From positions 1,486,532 through 1,550,531 of the forward strand of contig JACTAT010000045.1 of NCBI GenBank assembly GCA_014526335.1: DNA of 64,000 nucleotides, read 5' to 3'. The DNA comes from Chrysaora quinquecirrha (Eukaryota; Cnidaria; Scyphozoa; Semaeostomeae; Pelagiidae). A program made the position numbers and the translations under genes. A model generated the notes under the pieces. It was not told the origin of the DNA, did no database searches, and worked only from the letters and a program-made list of their open reading frames with translations. Shown here piece by piece: positions 22,285 through 34,204 of this stretch; position 1 is the stretch's first letter, and the number at the start of each line of letters is the position of its first letter.

Positions 22285-22871
22285 AATTGAGCATTTGGTA
22301 AAGTGTGATTCATTTCATCTTCCGAGACGATGAAATCTGCCAAAGGTCTTGAAAATTTTATGAGAAGTCTGCAGGTAAATTTCAAACACTTTCCTTGATA
22401 TGTTGAATATCCCAATGATTTAAAATCATCTTTCATTTCAAACTGTATCTTTCCACCAATCAGTGATACTGATAACATGTTTTTTAGCTGATAACAAAAC
22501 TCATGGAAATTTAATACCCTGTCATTGAAAGCCTTTTGAATTCATAATACATGACAGTATTATCGCATGTTTCAATAATTTCTTTATCAAGATAGATTTT
22601 TTTATTAAAAAGATCATTTTTGCCCCAATTAATCAATTTCCCCCTCTTCATCCTTGACTGTTACATACTCATTTGCTATTGAAAACCAATATTGATCTTG
22701 CGGTGATTTTACTCCGCTATCCGGCAACGTCATTTGCAACAATGCCATTTCCCATTTTCTTTTATTGTTTAATTGAAATATGTGAGGTAAATCAACTGTG
22801 AAATCTACTTATTTCATTCTATCGGTAGCAAATCCCAAAGGAAGAACCAAATCAAATCCTTCATCAATCAT
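22281..22871 (-). pseudogene. Polinton penton-like minor capsid protein
   Basis: Starts at an ATG (22871-22869) that overlaps the integrase stop as ATGA. After an in-frame stop near 22808 the frame reads FTVDLPHIFQLNNKRKWEMA, which fits the FTVxLPxxxxL...WExAL start of Polinton penton proteins. The frame then breaks near 22640 and the C-terminal part (from 22478) is in another frame. The size fits a short minor capsid protein. Placement between integrase and major capsid supports the call. Confidence 0.55.
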
Positions 22872-23918
22872 ATTGTCTCCAATTGACTTTCAGCTACCCA
22901 CTCATCAAATTGGGGAGGATAACCTCTGCATCTGATTAAATAGAAGTTTTTACCACTCTTCTTCTTAGTTTTCAACACTTGCTCGACAACAAATGTTTTT
23001 GGACGATACACACGCTGTAGCTCTTCTTTATAGAAACGATCAACTATCTTTTCACCTTGCAGATCTTCAATTTCATACATTACTGGATATCTTTCTTTAA
23101 AGAGTTTACTGATCTTGAATATTTCTTCAGTATAATTTTGCAAGTAACCTTTCTTAAACATTCTCTTCTTCAAACTCAACCTTACATAATCTCCAGTTTT
23201 GAAAAGCTTTCCATTTTTTCTGGTTTCTTTTTTCAACAGTCTTTTTCAAACAGTGTCGACATTGTCTTGGTTGACTTCAGAAGGTCTCATACCAATAGAT
23301 CTGTGGTATGTATTATTGTATGAATTGATAAAATCTTGTAAATTATCAATGTATCTCAACGTATTTTGTGCTGTAAAGTATCTATACATTCGTCCTTTTA
23401 ATGTTCTGTTAAATCGTTCAACAATTGCTGCCTTTACTTCATTATTTGCAGTGTAAAACTCAATATCGTTTTTCTTCAACAAAGCTTGGAATTCTTGTTT
23501 ATTAACTCACTGCCTTTATCGGATTGTACCTTTTAGGTTTTCTTTCGGATAAAATTTCTTTAAACGCATTGACAATTTCTTTTGCAGTTTTTTTTAGAGC
23601 CTTTACCCATGCATACTTGCAAAAAGTATCAATACAGCATAAGAGGAATGTAATGTTGTCGGTTTCTTTTTTCAATTGCGTCATATCAACATGATCACAT
23701 TCCCATAAATAATCAATGTTGTTGGTTTGTATCCATTCTCTTTTAAAGTTCTTCCTACTTGGCTTGTGTAGCGAATATGTAAGACTAGTTTTACTCCACT
23801 CTTCAACATCTTTCTTTTTCGAATTAGGAATTACTTTTTTGAATTCCCTATACGCTTTATGTAAACCTCCGAGAGAACCCGGAACAGAAGGATCTTAATA
23901 TAACTTTTCTAAACTCAT
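22868..23918 (-). pseudogene. Polinton integrase (F54H12.3-like) with chromodomain
   Basis: Retroviral-type integrase. From the ATG at 23918 the frame reads PSVPGSLGGLHKAYREF after a stop at codon 8. Catalytic positions: Asp in WECDHVD (about 23685-23696), Asp in CCIDTF (about 23629) and Glu in AIVERFNRTLKGR (about 23418). The C-terminus ends with a chromodomain-like GYPPQFDEWVAESQLE. A frame change lies between 23482 and 23502 and another near 23240. All three acidic residues are present. This is the element's own integration enzyme. Confidence 0.85.
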
Positions 23919-23945
23919 GATAAATCAATTAAAAGTTCTAACAAT

Positions 23946-24080
23946 TTAACATTTGTACAGTTTTTGTTGCTTTCTTTTCTTACACTTTCTTCCTTTATTT
24001 TTTATCTTTTTAGGCTTTTTCTTCCCTGATTCATCGTCAAGTTTGCTTGGTTCCATGACTATCTTTTCAAAAGAATCCAT
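23946..24080 (-). CDS. Small lysine-rich protein, possible core protein
   Basis: A 44-residue frame (MDSFEKIVMEPSKLDDES then a lysine-rich tail with GKKKPKKIKNK). It has its own TATA box 30 bases upstream and an intact frame, while its neighbours are broken. Short basic proteins are expected in the Polinton capsid interior. No homologue is recognised in the window. Confidence 0.45.
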   Translation of the reverse strand: MDSFEKIVMEPSKLDDESGKKKPKKIKNKGRKCKKRKQQKLYKC

Positions 24081-24109
24081 TTTTACTGTCTTACTGAATT
24101 GCTGATCTC

Positions 24110-24117
24110 TATTTATA
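24110..24117 (-). promoter_or_regulatory. TATA box of the small basic gene
   Basis: TATAAATA on the minus strand, in the context GGCTATAAATAGAG, 30 bases upstream of the ATG at 24080. Confidence 0.55.
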
Positions 24118-24261
24118 GCCTTTTCTAGACTTGTACACCACTAAAGGAGCTTCATTAGGGAGAATATTGGTGCGAAATCTCATATCTTCTCCAATCAATT
24201 GTGTGAAATCATAAAGTAAGTAGCCATACATTCTTGCTGTTGCATCATTGTAAATGTCAAG

Positions 24262-24790
24262 TTATGTTTTTGGAGATGAGGGCATAATTTGTCGCGCAAG
24301 AAATCTAATTTGACTTCTATCAAGAGGATTCTTGAAAAATACTTGATACTGAGTATTAAGAGCCAAATTTCTCATTTCTGTTCCTCTTGGAAAAGGATTT
24401 TGCATCATAACAATGACGTTGATGTTTAGATGAGATCTTCCTTTTGTGAACAATTTTCCCAAATCTTTAAAGTTGTCAATTTCATGCATTGAATCATCGA
24501 CAACAATAGTTAATCTTTTGTCTGATCTTTGAATTTCTTCGAACAAGTTTTCAGGTAACTCAGTAATAAATCTACAATTCCCATTAAATCTTTTTTTAAC
24601 GTGCTCAAACAATTCTGGTTGATTTGTTCCCGAGATCCACATAAGATTGGGATATAGTCTGCCATTATCAATTATATTGTTATAGTCATTCAACAAATTT
24701 TCTACCCAAGTCGTTTTGCTGCTTCCTCATACTCCAGATAAAATTGAAGAAAAGGTGCTTTAAATCTCAAATTGTAACTCAGTGGTGTGA
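24262..24790 (-). pseudogene. Polinton genome-packaging ATPase (FtsK/HerA type)
   Basis: The Walker A region (GSSKTTW, about 24706-24726) is directly preceded by a TGA. The body includes LMWISGTNQPELF, the Walker B strand LTIVVDDSMHE and, near the C-terminus, MMQNPFPRGTEMRNLALN and FKNPLDRSQIRFLARQ, typical of the packaging ATPases of Polintons and virophages. A second frame change lies near 24757. This motor fills the capsid in the family; here it is inactive. Confidence 0.8.
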
Positions 24791-24800
24791 CTATTGCAAC

Positions 24801-24808
24801 TATTTATA
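24801..24808 (-). promoter_or_regulatory. TATA box upstream of the packaging ATPase
   Basis: TATAAATA on the minus strand, about 80 bases upstream of the Walker A region and identical to the box at 24110. This suggests a separate TATA promoter for each gene in the block. Confidence 0.45.
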
Positions 24809-24949
24809 TCAAGTTTTAAACATCTCATACAACAGGTAACATCTATTTATAACAAATTCTTAAAATCTAGCTATAAAGTCAAACTAATATTCATAACATC
24901 TAATTTTGAACATCTCATCAATAACAACTGTATAAAAACGTTCAGTCTA

Positions 24950-25870
24950 GGCAAATGCAGTGATTAAATTGTTTATTATTCTGCTCAATATTTTGTGAAG
25001 AGATTTGGATGAGATAATTCATCATGGTTCTATCGTTCAGTCGGCCATTCTTCTTCTTCAGCTCATCAAACATTCATTTCTTGAATGATTCTTTCCCTTC
25101 AGCCAGTATGTCGGTGTTGACATAACTAATGTGAAATCTTAGAGATCTGAAAGCATTATAAATCATACAATCTTGCTTGTGATCAGTAGCATCAATTTGT
25201 TTTGTCCACTGCTCTGTAGTTGCACGCTTTTCCAATACTTTTTTGCCTTGTTGAAAATGTATTTCAGGAGAATTTCAGCATATGCTTCTTGAACTTGAAC
25301 ATCAATGTTTGCTGGATCTTCTTCTTGTTTTTTTTCTTCTTTTGGATCTGCTCATCGTCACGTGCTGGTCTTTTGCGAGATGGAGGTGTCAGCATTTTCA
25401 GCTCAGCAAGCTTTCCATATTATGCTTTCCGAATTTCTTCTTTCAGATTTATTCCCGTCTTTGATGGTTTCTCATTCTTCCATCTTCGGATTCCAAGACA
25501 GATAAAATAGAACTACTGCAAAAGCATGGAGCACCATGCTTGACAAGGGAGGGCCGATCAAACGAAGTTTACGATAACTGATTTCCATGCTACAGATCAA
25601 AATTATACAATCAGAATATGCCATATTTTTTCCATTTTCCACGTTTCACCGACCACGATGCACCAGAGAAACAAATTTGTAGATCTGTTCATTGCATTTA
25701 CTGTAATGCAGTATCAATTAGACTCTTTAGCAAGCAATAATATTTGTCAATCTTTTGGATGCGTTTAGAATTCAGACGTTCTAAGATGGTTCGGCTTTTG
25801 ACTACAATTTTGAAGTTTTGTACCACTCAAAGACCATAAGAATTCCGTATGAATTCCACCATAGAGTTTA
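24950..25870 (-). pseudogene. Degraded minus-strand coding remnant
   Basis: Broken frames including KRKRPARDDEQIQKKKK-like basic text, DHKQDCMIYNAFRSLRFH and MFDELKKKNGRLNDRTMM. They follow the Polinton genes on the same strand and may be a further Polinton gene. Function not recognised. Confidence 0.3.
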
Positions 25871-26065
25871 AAGAAAATTGCATTTTAAGAGTTCGGAAAG
25901 AGCCGTTAGAGCGATTCTAGCTTCAGGTTTTTCCAACATTTTCAGGAGAAATTCAAATTCATTCATTTCTTTGATCTTAGGGACCTTGCGTGCGCGTGAC
26001 AATGCCATTTTAGGCCCAAAATCGTAAACAAAATCTCTTGAAAGCAAATTGAAATAACAGTTCAT
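25868..26065 (-). CDS. Short unidentified frame divergent from POLR2D
   Basis: A 65-codon frame with balanced composition (inner ATG then ALSRARKVPKIKEM, then EARIALTALSELLK). It points away from POLR2D with about 310 bases between the starts, so it could be the first exon of a host gene sharing a bidirectional promoter, or the last gene of the Polinton. No domain recognised; no splice donor at its end. Confidence 0.3.
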   Translation of the reverse strand: MNCYFNLLSRDFVYDFGPKMALSRARKVPKIKEMNEFEFLLKMLEKPEARIALTALSELLKCNFL

Positions 26066-26377
26066 GTTCGACTATGTCAAGTTTCTTTTCACTATTATTC
26101 GCCACGATTGATTATTCCTTCAAATTCTCCACTCATTTCACTCCAACAAAATTGCAAATACAGTAGTTGTCGGCCTATACTGCTACATTCAGAAGTTGTC
26201 GGCCATTACTCCTGATGTCAAAAATGAAATGACCATGGCAATTATGACCAGACAAACAACAATGAATTATTTGCTTTAAACAATACTACCATACACGACG
26301 ATCGCGTTGTATTATCAAAACAAAACAATAAGAACATGTGATGAGTACGAGGCAACACACTACTTTCAAAAATCAAA

Positions 26378-29300
26378 ATGTCGCACCAACAAAATGATGC
26401 TGATACAGTTGTGGAGGAAGAAGATGCCAAAGAACTTCAGTTTCAAAAGGTTTCTCCGAAGCGCAAGGACACACAAACAGACACAAACTTTAGAGCGATA
26501 TTGACATTATCTTTTCGTATTCCATATTTAACAATTCCAGGCTAACCAGCATTTACAAGAAGGGCTTCTCTGAGCCAAATAAGAACAATACCAAGTACAT
26601 TACAGCCTCTCGCAACCACTGCCTGTTAATATAATAAAATATTCAAGCTTTTGCAAACCTCCCGGTCTAACGGTTATCTTACCTAACGTAGAGTCTTAGC
26701 TACCTTTCCATACTTTCCATTTCTCTCCGCTATTATCTCCTTGCTACTGAAGCTAACTTTAGATACTTCTATTTATACGCAATATGAAAGTTAAACAGGA
26801 AACATTAAAAATTTTTGAAGGTAAAGAAGTTAGGCCTAAAGAAATACCGAAACACTAATACAAAGATATCCCGAAGACGTGGTATTTAAGACGTTTATTC
26901 AAAAGCTGGTAAAACCCAGAAATTAAGATCCCCTAGAAATTAAGATCCGAAAATTAAGATCCCAGAAATTAAGATCCAGAAATTAAGATCCCAGAAATTA
27001 AGATCCAAGAAATTAAGATCCAATATTTGGCAGTTTATACATACTAGTATATTATACTGTACTTATAACTTAGGCCTATGGAATAGACAACATGAAGTCA
27101 CTGTATTTTTAGTTTAATTTGTTTGTTTTCTATTTTAACAATTCTCAAATTTGGCCGCCAAATTTGAGAATTGTTTAAAAATAGAAAACAAACAAGATTA
27201 AAATTATCAAGAATTATTCTGTATTTTTTATTAATTTTCACGAAAAGAAGTGCTCATCGGAGAAAATCTTTGAAACTAAAACTAATAAACTAAAACACAA
27301 GGTGATACCATGGATCGAGCCAGCGACCATATAGTTCGGCGTCAGCGTACTAACCCACTGAGCTACTGTAGTGCTGAGGAAACTCGGTGATTTTCTTGAT
27401 GTGATGAACAGAATAATATAGATATTGTTGCTGCATTTTGCTGATGCAAACAGACAGCCCATTTTCACCCTGAACCCTATTTTGACCAGGCCCTAAACCC
27501 TATTTGGGAACAAGGAAGACAGGGTACATGTGTGTGAAGCTCCTCGTATCTCCGCAATTTATTGCAGAAACATGTTTATAGTAAAACAGAAGCTAAATAA
27601 CGAAAAGTTCGTCATTAATATCTCGGATCTTAATTTCTGGGATCTTAATTTCTGGGATCTTAATTTCTGGGATCTTAATTTCTGGGATCTTAATTTCTGG
27701 GTAAAATGTGAAGCCGGTAAAACATGAAACAACTAAGTACTAGGTGGCAAACAGAGATTAGTGCAAGTTACGCTATGTTACGTCCATAAGAAATTACTTA
27801 TGAGCGAATGAAACTAAGAAAACTAGCAGTATCACAGGTTGTTCGATTAGGTTAGGAATTACTATTGCATCTTAGAAAACGAAAATGGAAAATGGCAACT
27901 GGTAAAGAATACTCTTGGAATGAAATAAATCCATTTTTCAAATGTACCACATTGTCAAAAGGGATCTTTGGGTGATAGTCCCTCTCCATCATTGAATCAC
28001 AAAATAACATGCACCAATCCAGGCTGCATTCCATGTACTGAGGCCTGAAGATCTTTGGTGTGGACATAGGATTTTTTTGGCATATAGGCATATGACAAAC
28101 ATAAAATAACAGTAGAAACTGGTGTGAGTGTCTAGAGTAACAATTCCTATTGTTTTCTGGTGTGGGTTCCCAGAACATTGGCGTACCTTGATTGTAATGT
28201 TTACATGAAATGCACCCTGGTCAGCAAAACACCCATGTAAGGTCATTGGTTTAATCTCATTGGGGCCACATTCTACAAGCCTCTGGTAACTCAGCTGTTG
28301 TTCCAATCTCAGAAACGGAATTCTTGAGGTATTCTTATGTTATCAGTCTGGAGCACAAGCCACAGGTGCACATTAGCATAACACTGCCAACCCCAAACTT
28401 GCATTAACAAATATATAAATATGCATTCTTCTTCTGTTATAAACTCGAATTATAGTTTTCTCCTCTGTTCTGTTTAGAGTTTGATAATGCTGAATCGCTA
28501 TTGAATTCGGAAGTATTCATGCTACTGGAACACAGAAAGGCTCAAAATGAAATGGCAGATGATGAACAAGAAATGTCAGAAGTATTTAGAAAAACATATG
28601 AATATACACAAAAGTTTAGTAGATATAGAAACAGAGAAACAATAGCTCAAGTCAGAGGGTAAATAAACATTTCTTATTTCACATATTCATATAAAAACCT
28701 AAAGTCATGCTTATTTATGATACTTTCTCATATTAACATTTGTGATTTAAAGGGGCTCCTTCACCTAGCTTTTCACAATAGTGAACGTTTGGTGTAATGT
28801 CCATTGCCATCATCATCATCTTCATTGTCATCATCATCTTCATTGTCATCATCATCTTCATTGTCATCATCATCTCATCATCATCATCTTCATCATACTT
28901 TTCTTTATCTAAATCTTCATCATCATTTTCCTTATCATCATCCTCGTCATCTTTTGCAATCATCATCAACACCACAATCAACATTATCATCATCAGCATT
29001 ATCATTTTCATTGTCATCATCATCATCATTATGATTATCAAAACCACCATCCCCATCATCGTTTCCTTCATCCTCATCTCTGTTATCGCCATCTTCATCT
29101 TCATCTATTTACTATCACCATTATCATCATCCTCATCATCAGTCATTATCATATCATCATCATAATAATCATCCTTTCTTGCCCAATAGCTTTTCATTGA
29201 CCATTATTGTTCTTCAAATATGCTCTTAAGACCCTTAAGTCTTTAGATTTCTTCTGTTTTTGTTATTCTCAGAAGAGATATCATCAGTCATTTTTTCTCC

Positions 29301-30438
29301 TTGGTTGGTTTCCACAGTAGAACTAAATGGTTTATGTTTAAAGTTCTATTCCAGATATAATAACATCAGTAGAATTTAATTCTTCATTGTTTATTACAGC
29401 TTGTTATCAAAGAAGAAACTACATAAGTTTGAATTAGCTTGTCTTGCAAATTCTTGTCCTGAAACTGCAGAAGAGGCAAGATCACTCATTCCAAGGTTTG
29501 TCAACATTATTTTCATAGCAAGTCATACCAATCCTCTTATAAATATATAACAATCAATATTTTATACGGTAATTCTCTCTGGAGACAAGAGTTTGCACAA
29601 AGACTTCAAAGTATATTTTCTCTGTTTGGGCCATCTTTCCTTGTCCGTTTTTTCATATTATAAATTCAAAGCAAGAAATAAATACTTGAACTTGCAAAGA
29701 AAAGCGAAACATCAAAGGGCATACTTAAGACTTTTTCATCTGACACTCATCAAAGTATGGCTGTCAGGAACAGACCCAAACAAGAGTCTAAGGTGGAATT
29801 AATTCCCAATGCAGATAGAAATGCAGCAATCAGAAAAGTGATTCTGGACTTGTATTGTGTTTGCAGCACCAGTCATCTCACTGGATACACTAGACCAACA
29901 GAATTAATTGTTGAGTCCAAATGGAAAAAATTCTTTCTGTCTACACAGAACTGTCCTTTTGGCAAAGCAGGATCCTTCTTTCGATTACAAATTTCTTTTT
30001 AACGCAAATCAGCTTGTGAGGTACAGCGGGAAGAGCAATAGAATTCAAGTCAACCAATCCAAGTGAGGAAGAGAACTGGCGTTTAGTTTTGATGTTGATG
30101 TTTGGACCAGCAGGGTGGTTGCCGAAAATTGTGCTGACTGATATTAGTAGGGACGTGTTGTTCTATCCTATCTCGTAATCTCTGGGAAGTGCGATGTAGC
30201 GTACCAGTTGTTTCGGTCTGTTTCTGACGTTTATACTCTGAAGAGTGTCACACGGAAAAGTCTTTATGTATGTCCAGAGGTGTTTCCGCTGTTTCTCGCA
30301 ACATAGATATTAGGCATATGACGCACTTCAGGGATCTTTACTGGCTTCATTTCTTTTAGCCTCGAAGGAAGATTTGACGACAAAGAGCTACAAGATATGT
30401 TAGATGAGATTAAAACATATCGTAGCATCCAGAGCTGA
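26378..30438 (+). CDS. POLR2D: RNA polymerase II subunit RPB4 (four exons)
   Basis: Host housekeeping gene. RPB4 pairs with RPB7 to form the stalk of RNA polymerase II in the nucleus. Exons: 26378-26449, 28480-28658, 29400-29495 and 30360-30438, giving about 141 residues, close to the known length. Diagnostic text: [20 protein letters not shown] in exon 2, [20 protein letters not shown] in exon 3, and [19 protein letters not shown] in exon 4. Splice sites are GT-AG. The exon 1 to 2 join is the least certain: the in-frame acceptor (AGAG before TTTGAT) gives one residue fewer than vertebrate RPB4. All coding parts are undamaged. Introns carry an 800-base minisatellite element, a TCA-type microsatellite and a MITE. 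Confidence 0.93.
27117..27195. repeat. Long hairpin, about 35-bp arms
   Basis: Near-perfect inverted repeat: GTTTGTTTTCTATTTTAACA with AATTCTCAAATTTGG, a CCG loop, then the complement. It lies inside the intronic element and could be its internal palindrome or a separate small MITE. Confidence 0.75.
27300..27380 (-). repeat. tRNA-derived SINE head
   Basis: On the minus strand: AGTAGCTCAGTGGGTTAG (A box) and, 30 bases later, GGCTCGATCC (B box). Acceptor-stem pairing is poor, so this is read as a SINE promoter region, not a functional tRNA gene. Confidence 0.5.
28800..29170 (+). repeat. TCA/TCATCT microsatellite in POLR2D intron 2
   Basis: Irregular runs of CATCATCATCTTCATTG and related trinucleotides. 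The serine- or isoleucine-rich open frames here are artefacts of the repeat. Confidence 0.9.
29738..30256. mobile_element. MITE in POLR2D intron 3
   Basis: About 520 bases bounded by roughly 40-base imperfect terminal inverted repeats: left TCTGACACTCATCAAAGTAT (29739), right end the complement of TGTGACACTCTTCAGAGTAT (about 30235-30254), both extending into CAGACCxAAACAA. A second copy of its left half occurs at 37738. Confidence 0.65.
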
Positions 30439-30587
30439 GTACGGATGAAAATGAAGTTGACGAAGATTTTTCAAGGTAAAATTTGTATGATCATTCATTA
30501 TGGTTGAATGAAGAGAACATACAGTGAAGAACATTAGAACTGACCTACTTGAACAATGCGGGTATCATTTGCACGCAGTGTTTTCGT

Positions 30588-30593
30588 AATAAA
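30588..30593 (+). terminator. Polyadenylation signal of POLR2D
   Basis: AATAAA 150 bases after the POLR2D stop codon, the expected distance for a short 3' untranslated region. Confidence 0.5.
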
Positions 30594-30599
30594 CCCTGT

Positions 30600-32208
30600 A
30601 TAAAACATAGATGTAAAAGGCTGGAAAATCTAAATAGTTGCGCTGCTATAGGCAAAAATCCTACTGTAGTGCCATCTACTTGCGATTGAAGGTAAAGGTG
30701 AAATACCTAGTGCATTTAGCGCCAGTCGCTAGGATTTCTGTAGTAGGATAAATAATCGAGATTTTGACCCTGGCTGTGATGCTACCTTAGCTGGGGCTTA
30801 ACCTCCAAAACTGAAAATTTTGAAAGATTAAGTTCAGATTCGAAATCAGCACCCCAAGTTACAAATTGCTGCCAATTCTCAGCAAAATCGCACTATTTTC
30901 ATTTTTCACCCAATTTTTACTTTGGTGGGACGAAGTGACACACAAAGACGGAAAGGGTTAAACCCGACCTCGCTGTGCTTCTGACACAAAGGGCCACCTT
31001 ATTGGGCCAGAACGGCACAGAACCTGAAATTTTACTTACAAGTTGCTTGCATGCAAGGACTCCACAATGTAAAGGGTCTGTAAATTGTCTTCAAATTAAG
31101 ATCGTGGACTTGTCGGCTCTTTTGATGATCATGCGTGCAAGAGAAAACTTAATGAACTGGTTCATAAAGTTTTCTTCTTGCATGCCTAATTATCGGATAA
31201 AAACAGAGGAGAAAGATGTAAATTTCAAGACTCTTTCACTGTGAAATCCTTGCTTGCCAGTCAATCACAAATTTAATTGCAAGCAAACTTCAAATAGTTA
31301 GCACCATCGTATTTTGTCGAATAATCCCCCCCCCCCTCCTAGAATTATCTTCCTGTTTTGATTAAGCTGGCGATCAGATTAGTCTCAGACAGTCCTTTCA
31401 TTCTGTGTATGCAAGAGACAACTCATGGGAGGTATCAAGAAACATCTTATACTAGTTGCTGCAAAACCTTGTTTTTGCTACAGCGTTAGTTTATTCACAA
31501 ATTTTTAAATTATCGCCCCGGGCCTTTAATGGAGGGAATGCGGTAGTGTTAGCCATCCTTAAGAAGCTTTTTAATTATGAATAATTTGCATCACCTCAAT
31601 CAGTCAAGGTTTTTTTGGGAAGCCGGTTCAATACAATTGTTGAACAGACTAGGAGTGTTTCAGTAGTTTCAAAAAGAAGGCAAAAACTTAAGAACAGCCA
31701 GCCTCGATCAAAGCTTCGTGGTTCTTTTAAAAAACTATTATAGGGTTATAATGCAACAATAATACTGTATTATCTAAGACCCTCTCATCGGCATGCAAAT
31801 TGCAGAAAGGCAGGTTTCTTCACCCTTGATACGCACTACAACCCATATGCACTGCATTGTTACCTTTCGATGCGCAAATTAAAACTAATACCAAAATCAA
31901 GTCACATGCTGAGTCAGCAAACACGATAACCCTAAGCCTTCTGCCTAATAACTTCAGGTTTCTACACCCTTGATACGCGCTATATCCTTCTAAGATTCTA
32001 ATACACTACATTGGTTATCTTTTTATGGCAAAATAATAGTTAATACTCACATCACAACACAAACTGCGCATTACCCCCATGCAAAAATGATGGTGGTAGA
32101 TGTGGGTTCAGGATCACAAATCACGGGGATAAAAATTGCCATTTTGGTTTCACTTCAAAAAGATACGATGTTTAGTTTCGCGCACCCCGATTAAAAAATA
32201 TAATCAAT
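30600..32208. other. No gene recognised
   Basis: Downstream of POLR2D. AT-rich with a C-run at about 31326. No domain or internal copy was recognised. Confidence 0.4.
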
Positions 32209-32584
32209 ACACGTTTTTTTATAAGAAAGCGGTTTATAAGAAAGTAGTGCTTAACACCTCAAAAATGTAAGAAAGTTCAATACTGGATTCTTGAAACTTA
32301 AGAAAGTTCTGTTTCATACTTTCACTCCTAATGTCCTGTATGTTATTTTCGCTCCTCTGTTCAGTCGTTCATCTTGCTATTAAACGAGTCTAATGATTAT
32401 TTTCTTTGAAAAACGTGGTATTTGTGCAATGTATACAGTGCGTTAAACTGTGCATTCTCAGAAAAACTGCATTCCAAAATTGTTGCTAAGAAAGTCACAA
32501 GAAAGTTTTGGTACTGAAAACATGAAATATCTAAGAAAGTTTCAATGCTTGCCCAAAAAAACATTCTTATAAAAAAAAACGTGT
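32209..32584. mobile_element. MITE with ACACGTTTTTTTATAAGAA ends
   Basis: About 376 bases with terminal inverted repeats ACACGTTTTTTTATAAGAA and its complement. It holds repeated AAGAAAGTT words. Same length and design as the element at 32945. Confidence 0.65.
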
Positions 32585-32944
32585 AACGTTTCAGGAATAC
32601 CCTCTGCCAAATTCTAAAAATATCCTTTACCACCCTCGAACATGATAGCCCTAAGCCCTACCTAAAACTTCAAGCATAATAACAACCCGCTTCTATGATG
32701 CGTATCAACACCTATGACATACAGTACTAGATTACTACTATACTAGTAACGTGTTCCGGTTCTCCAAATGCTGGACAAAATATTTGGAGCTGGCCCTTTT
32801 TCCTAAAGAATGCTCTTCCTAAAATAACTGCAGTGGTGTGTACCCCTGAAAAGATCATACTAGCGAAAGATAACCTTTCTTTTAAAACCAAAAACATTTT
32901 AACGGCGGAAAAGGGGTAATCCATGGATGTTGGCTTAACCATTT

Positions 32945-33317
32945 ACACTCTTTTTTTTATAAGAAACTAAGATTTTTGGTCAGTACTCAAAGTTTCTTAG
33001 ACAAATTTGGTACTGAAGGTTTCTTAGCAGTTTCTTAGAATCAAAATTTTTAAGTGCCAAAACAGGTAATTGACACTTAAATTCTACAAATAGAAGAAGC
33101 AATACAATTCACGTTTACATCAGCTGTTTTTTCTGTAAAAATAGACACTTCTGGTGCACCAGAAGTATGTTTTCTCGATGCTTTATTTCTAATTCTAAAG
33201 ATTCTTGAGACCTGCGAGTTTGTTACCAATTTTGGTCGAGTACTGAAAGTTTCTTAGCCAATATTGATCTCAGTACTGAGTTTCTTATAAATGGGTTTCT
33301 TATAAAAAAAAGAGTGT
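32945..33317. mobile_element. MITE with ACACTCTTTTTTTTATAAG ends
   Basis: About 373 bases with terminal inverted repeats ACACTCTTTTTTTTATAAG and complement, and internal GTTTCTTAG and GTACTGA words shared (as complement) with the element at 32209. The two are divergent members of one family. Confidence 0.65.
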
Positions 33318-33715
33318 AACTGTTCCTTTATATCTAATCTTTATGTTTTCACCGATCATAGCATGATAAAGGGAAATTCTTCATCCATGCTCAAGCAGGC
33401 GAAAAAAGCTCATCTGTGATGATCACAGGTTGAAACGCGACGCAAGGCCATTCCGAAAAAGCTTCTGCAAGTTTCTTTGCTTTGTTATCTCAAACTTAGC
33501 TGTATCAGCCCTTGTGTGAGGAAATAAAAAAGGATATTATTGGTCTAATCCAGCCAGCTAATTCTATGACATGCGAGTACGGGATTTTTAGATTAAGATT
33601 AATGCCGTGTGCACGCAATGGAATTTACCTAATCCAAATCATGACGGATCTGGACCACGATCCAGATAAAATCGATCTATTGTTTTGAGTATACTGTAAT
33701 CTATAGGGTCCCTCC

Positions 33716-34147
33716 CTAGACTTACTACCTGGTGCCAGTTTAAACTTATGACATGAGTCGTAGTTACCGCTATTGAATTGAATTGCTGGACGCTAAACTG
33801 AGTGAAGCGAAAAACAGAATATTTAATTCAATTCAATGCGTGCAAAACTTAGGAACTGGAACTTAGACTTATTAAATTCATCGTAGTCTACGCTCTTCCA
33901 CACTCCACCACCCCACTCTGAAGAAACAACTACATGTTGTTGTAGTTGTTAGAAGCTGTTTCCGAAAGAGTGGGAGGAAGGTAATAAATCTAACTGGAAC
34001 TTGGGAAGCTATTCTAATTTTAGTCCCAGTTATTACTCGTGAAATCAAGACTAACACCGAATCGAGATCGCTCAAACTGAATTTTGAGCAGCCACAATTT
34101 AACTCAAAAAGCGATAACTACGACTCACAACTCAGGTAATTCGTCTA
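33716..34147. mobile_element. MITE with CTAGAC ends
   Basis: Inverted ends: CTAGACTTACTACCTG left, and the complement of CTAGACGAATTACCTG right; a second inverted block TGAGTCGTAGTTACCGC lies inside both ends. The interior has no coding potential. Confidence 0.55.
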
Positions 34148-34204
34148 GTCCCTCCCCCGAATATTTCTGAATATGTTATTGACAAGATTTTCGTGCACGA
34201 ATAA

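Larger units (their letters stand above)
26905..27712. mobile_element. Element with inverted minisatellite ends, in POLR2D intron 1
   Basis: Left end: several copies of GAAATTAAGATCC(CA) at about 26915-27025. Right end: the reverse complement, about six units of GGATCTTAATTTCTG at 27626-27702. Beyond both ends the flanks share a GTAAAACC-like stretch. Iterated short repeats forming the inverted ends are typical of foldback-type or MITE-like elements. Inside are a hairpin (27117-27195) and a tRNA-like SINE head (27300-27380). Confidence 0.6.

Noticed and set aside
27300..27380. Functional tRNA gene
   Set aside because: A and B boxes are present but stem pairing is poor; it is better read as a SINE head.
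28733..29165. Serine/isoleucine- and methionine-rich open frames
   Set aside because: They come from the TCA microsatellite inside POLR2D intron 2.
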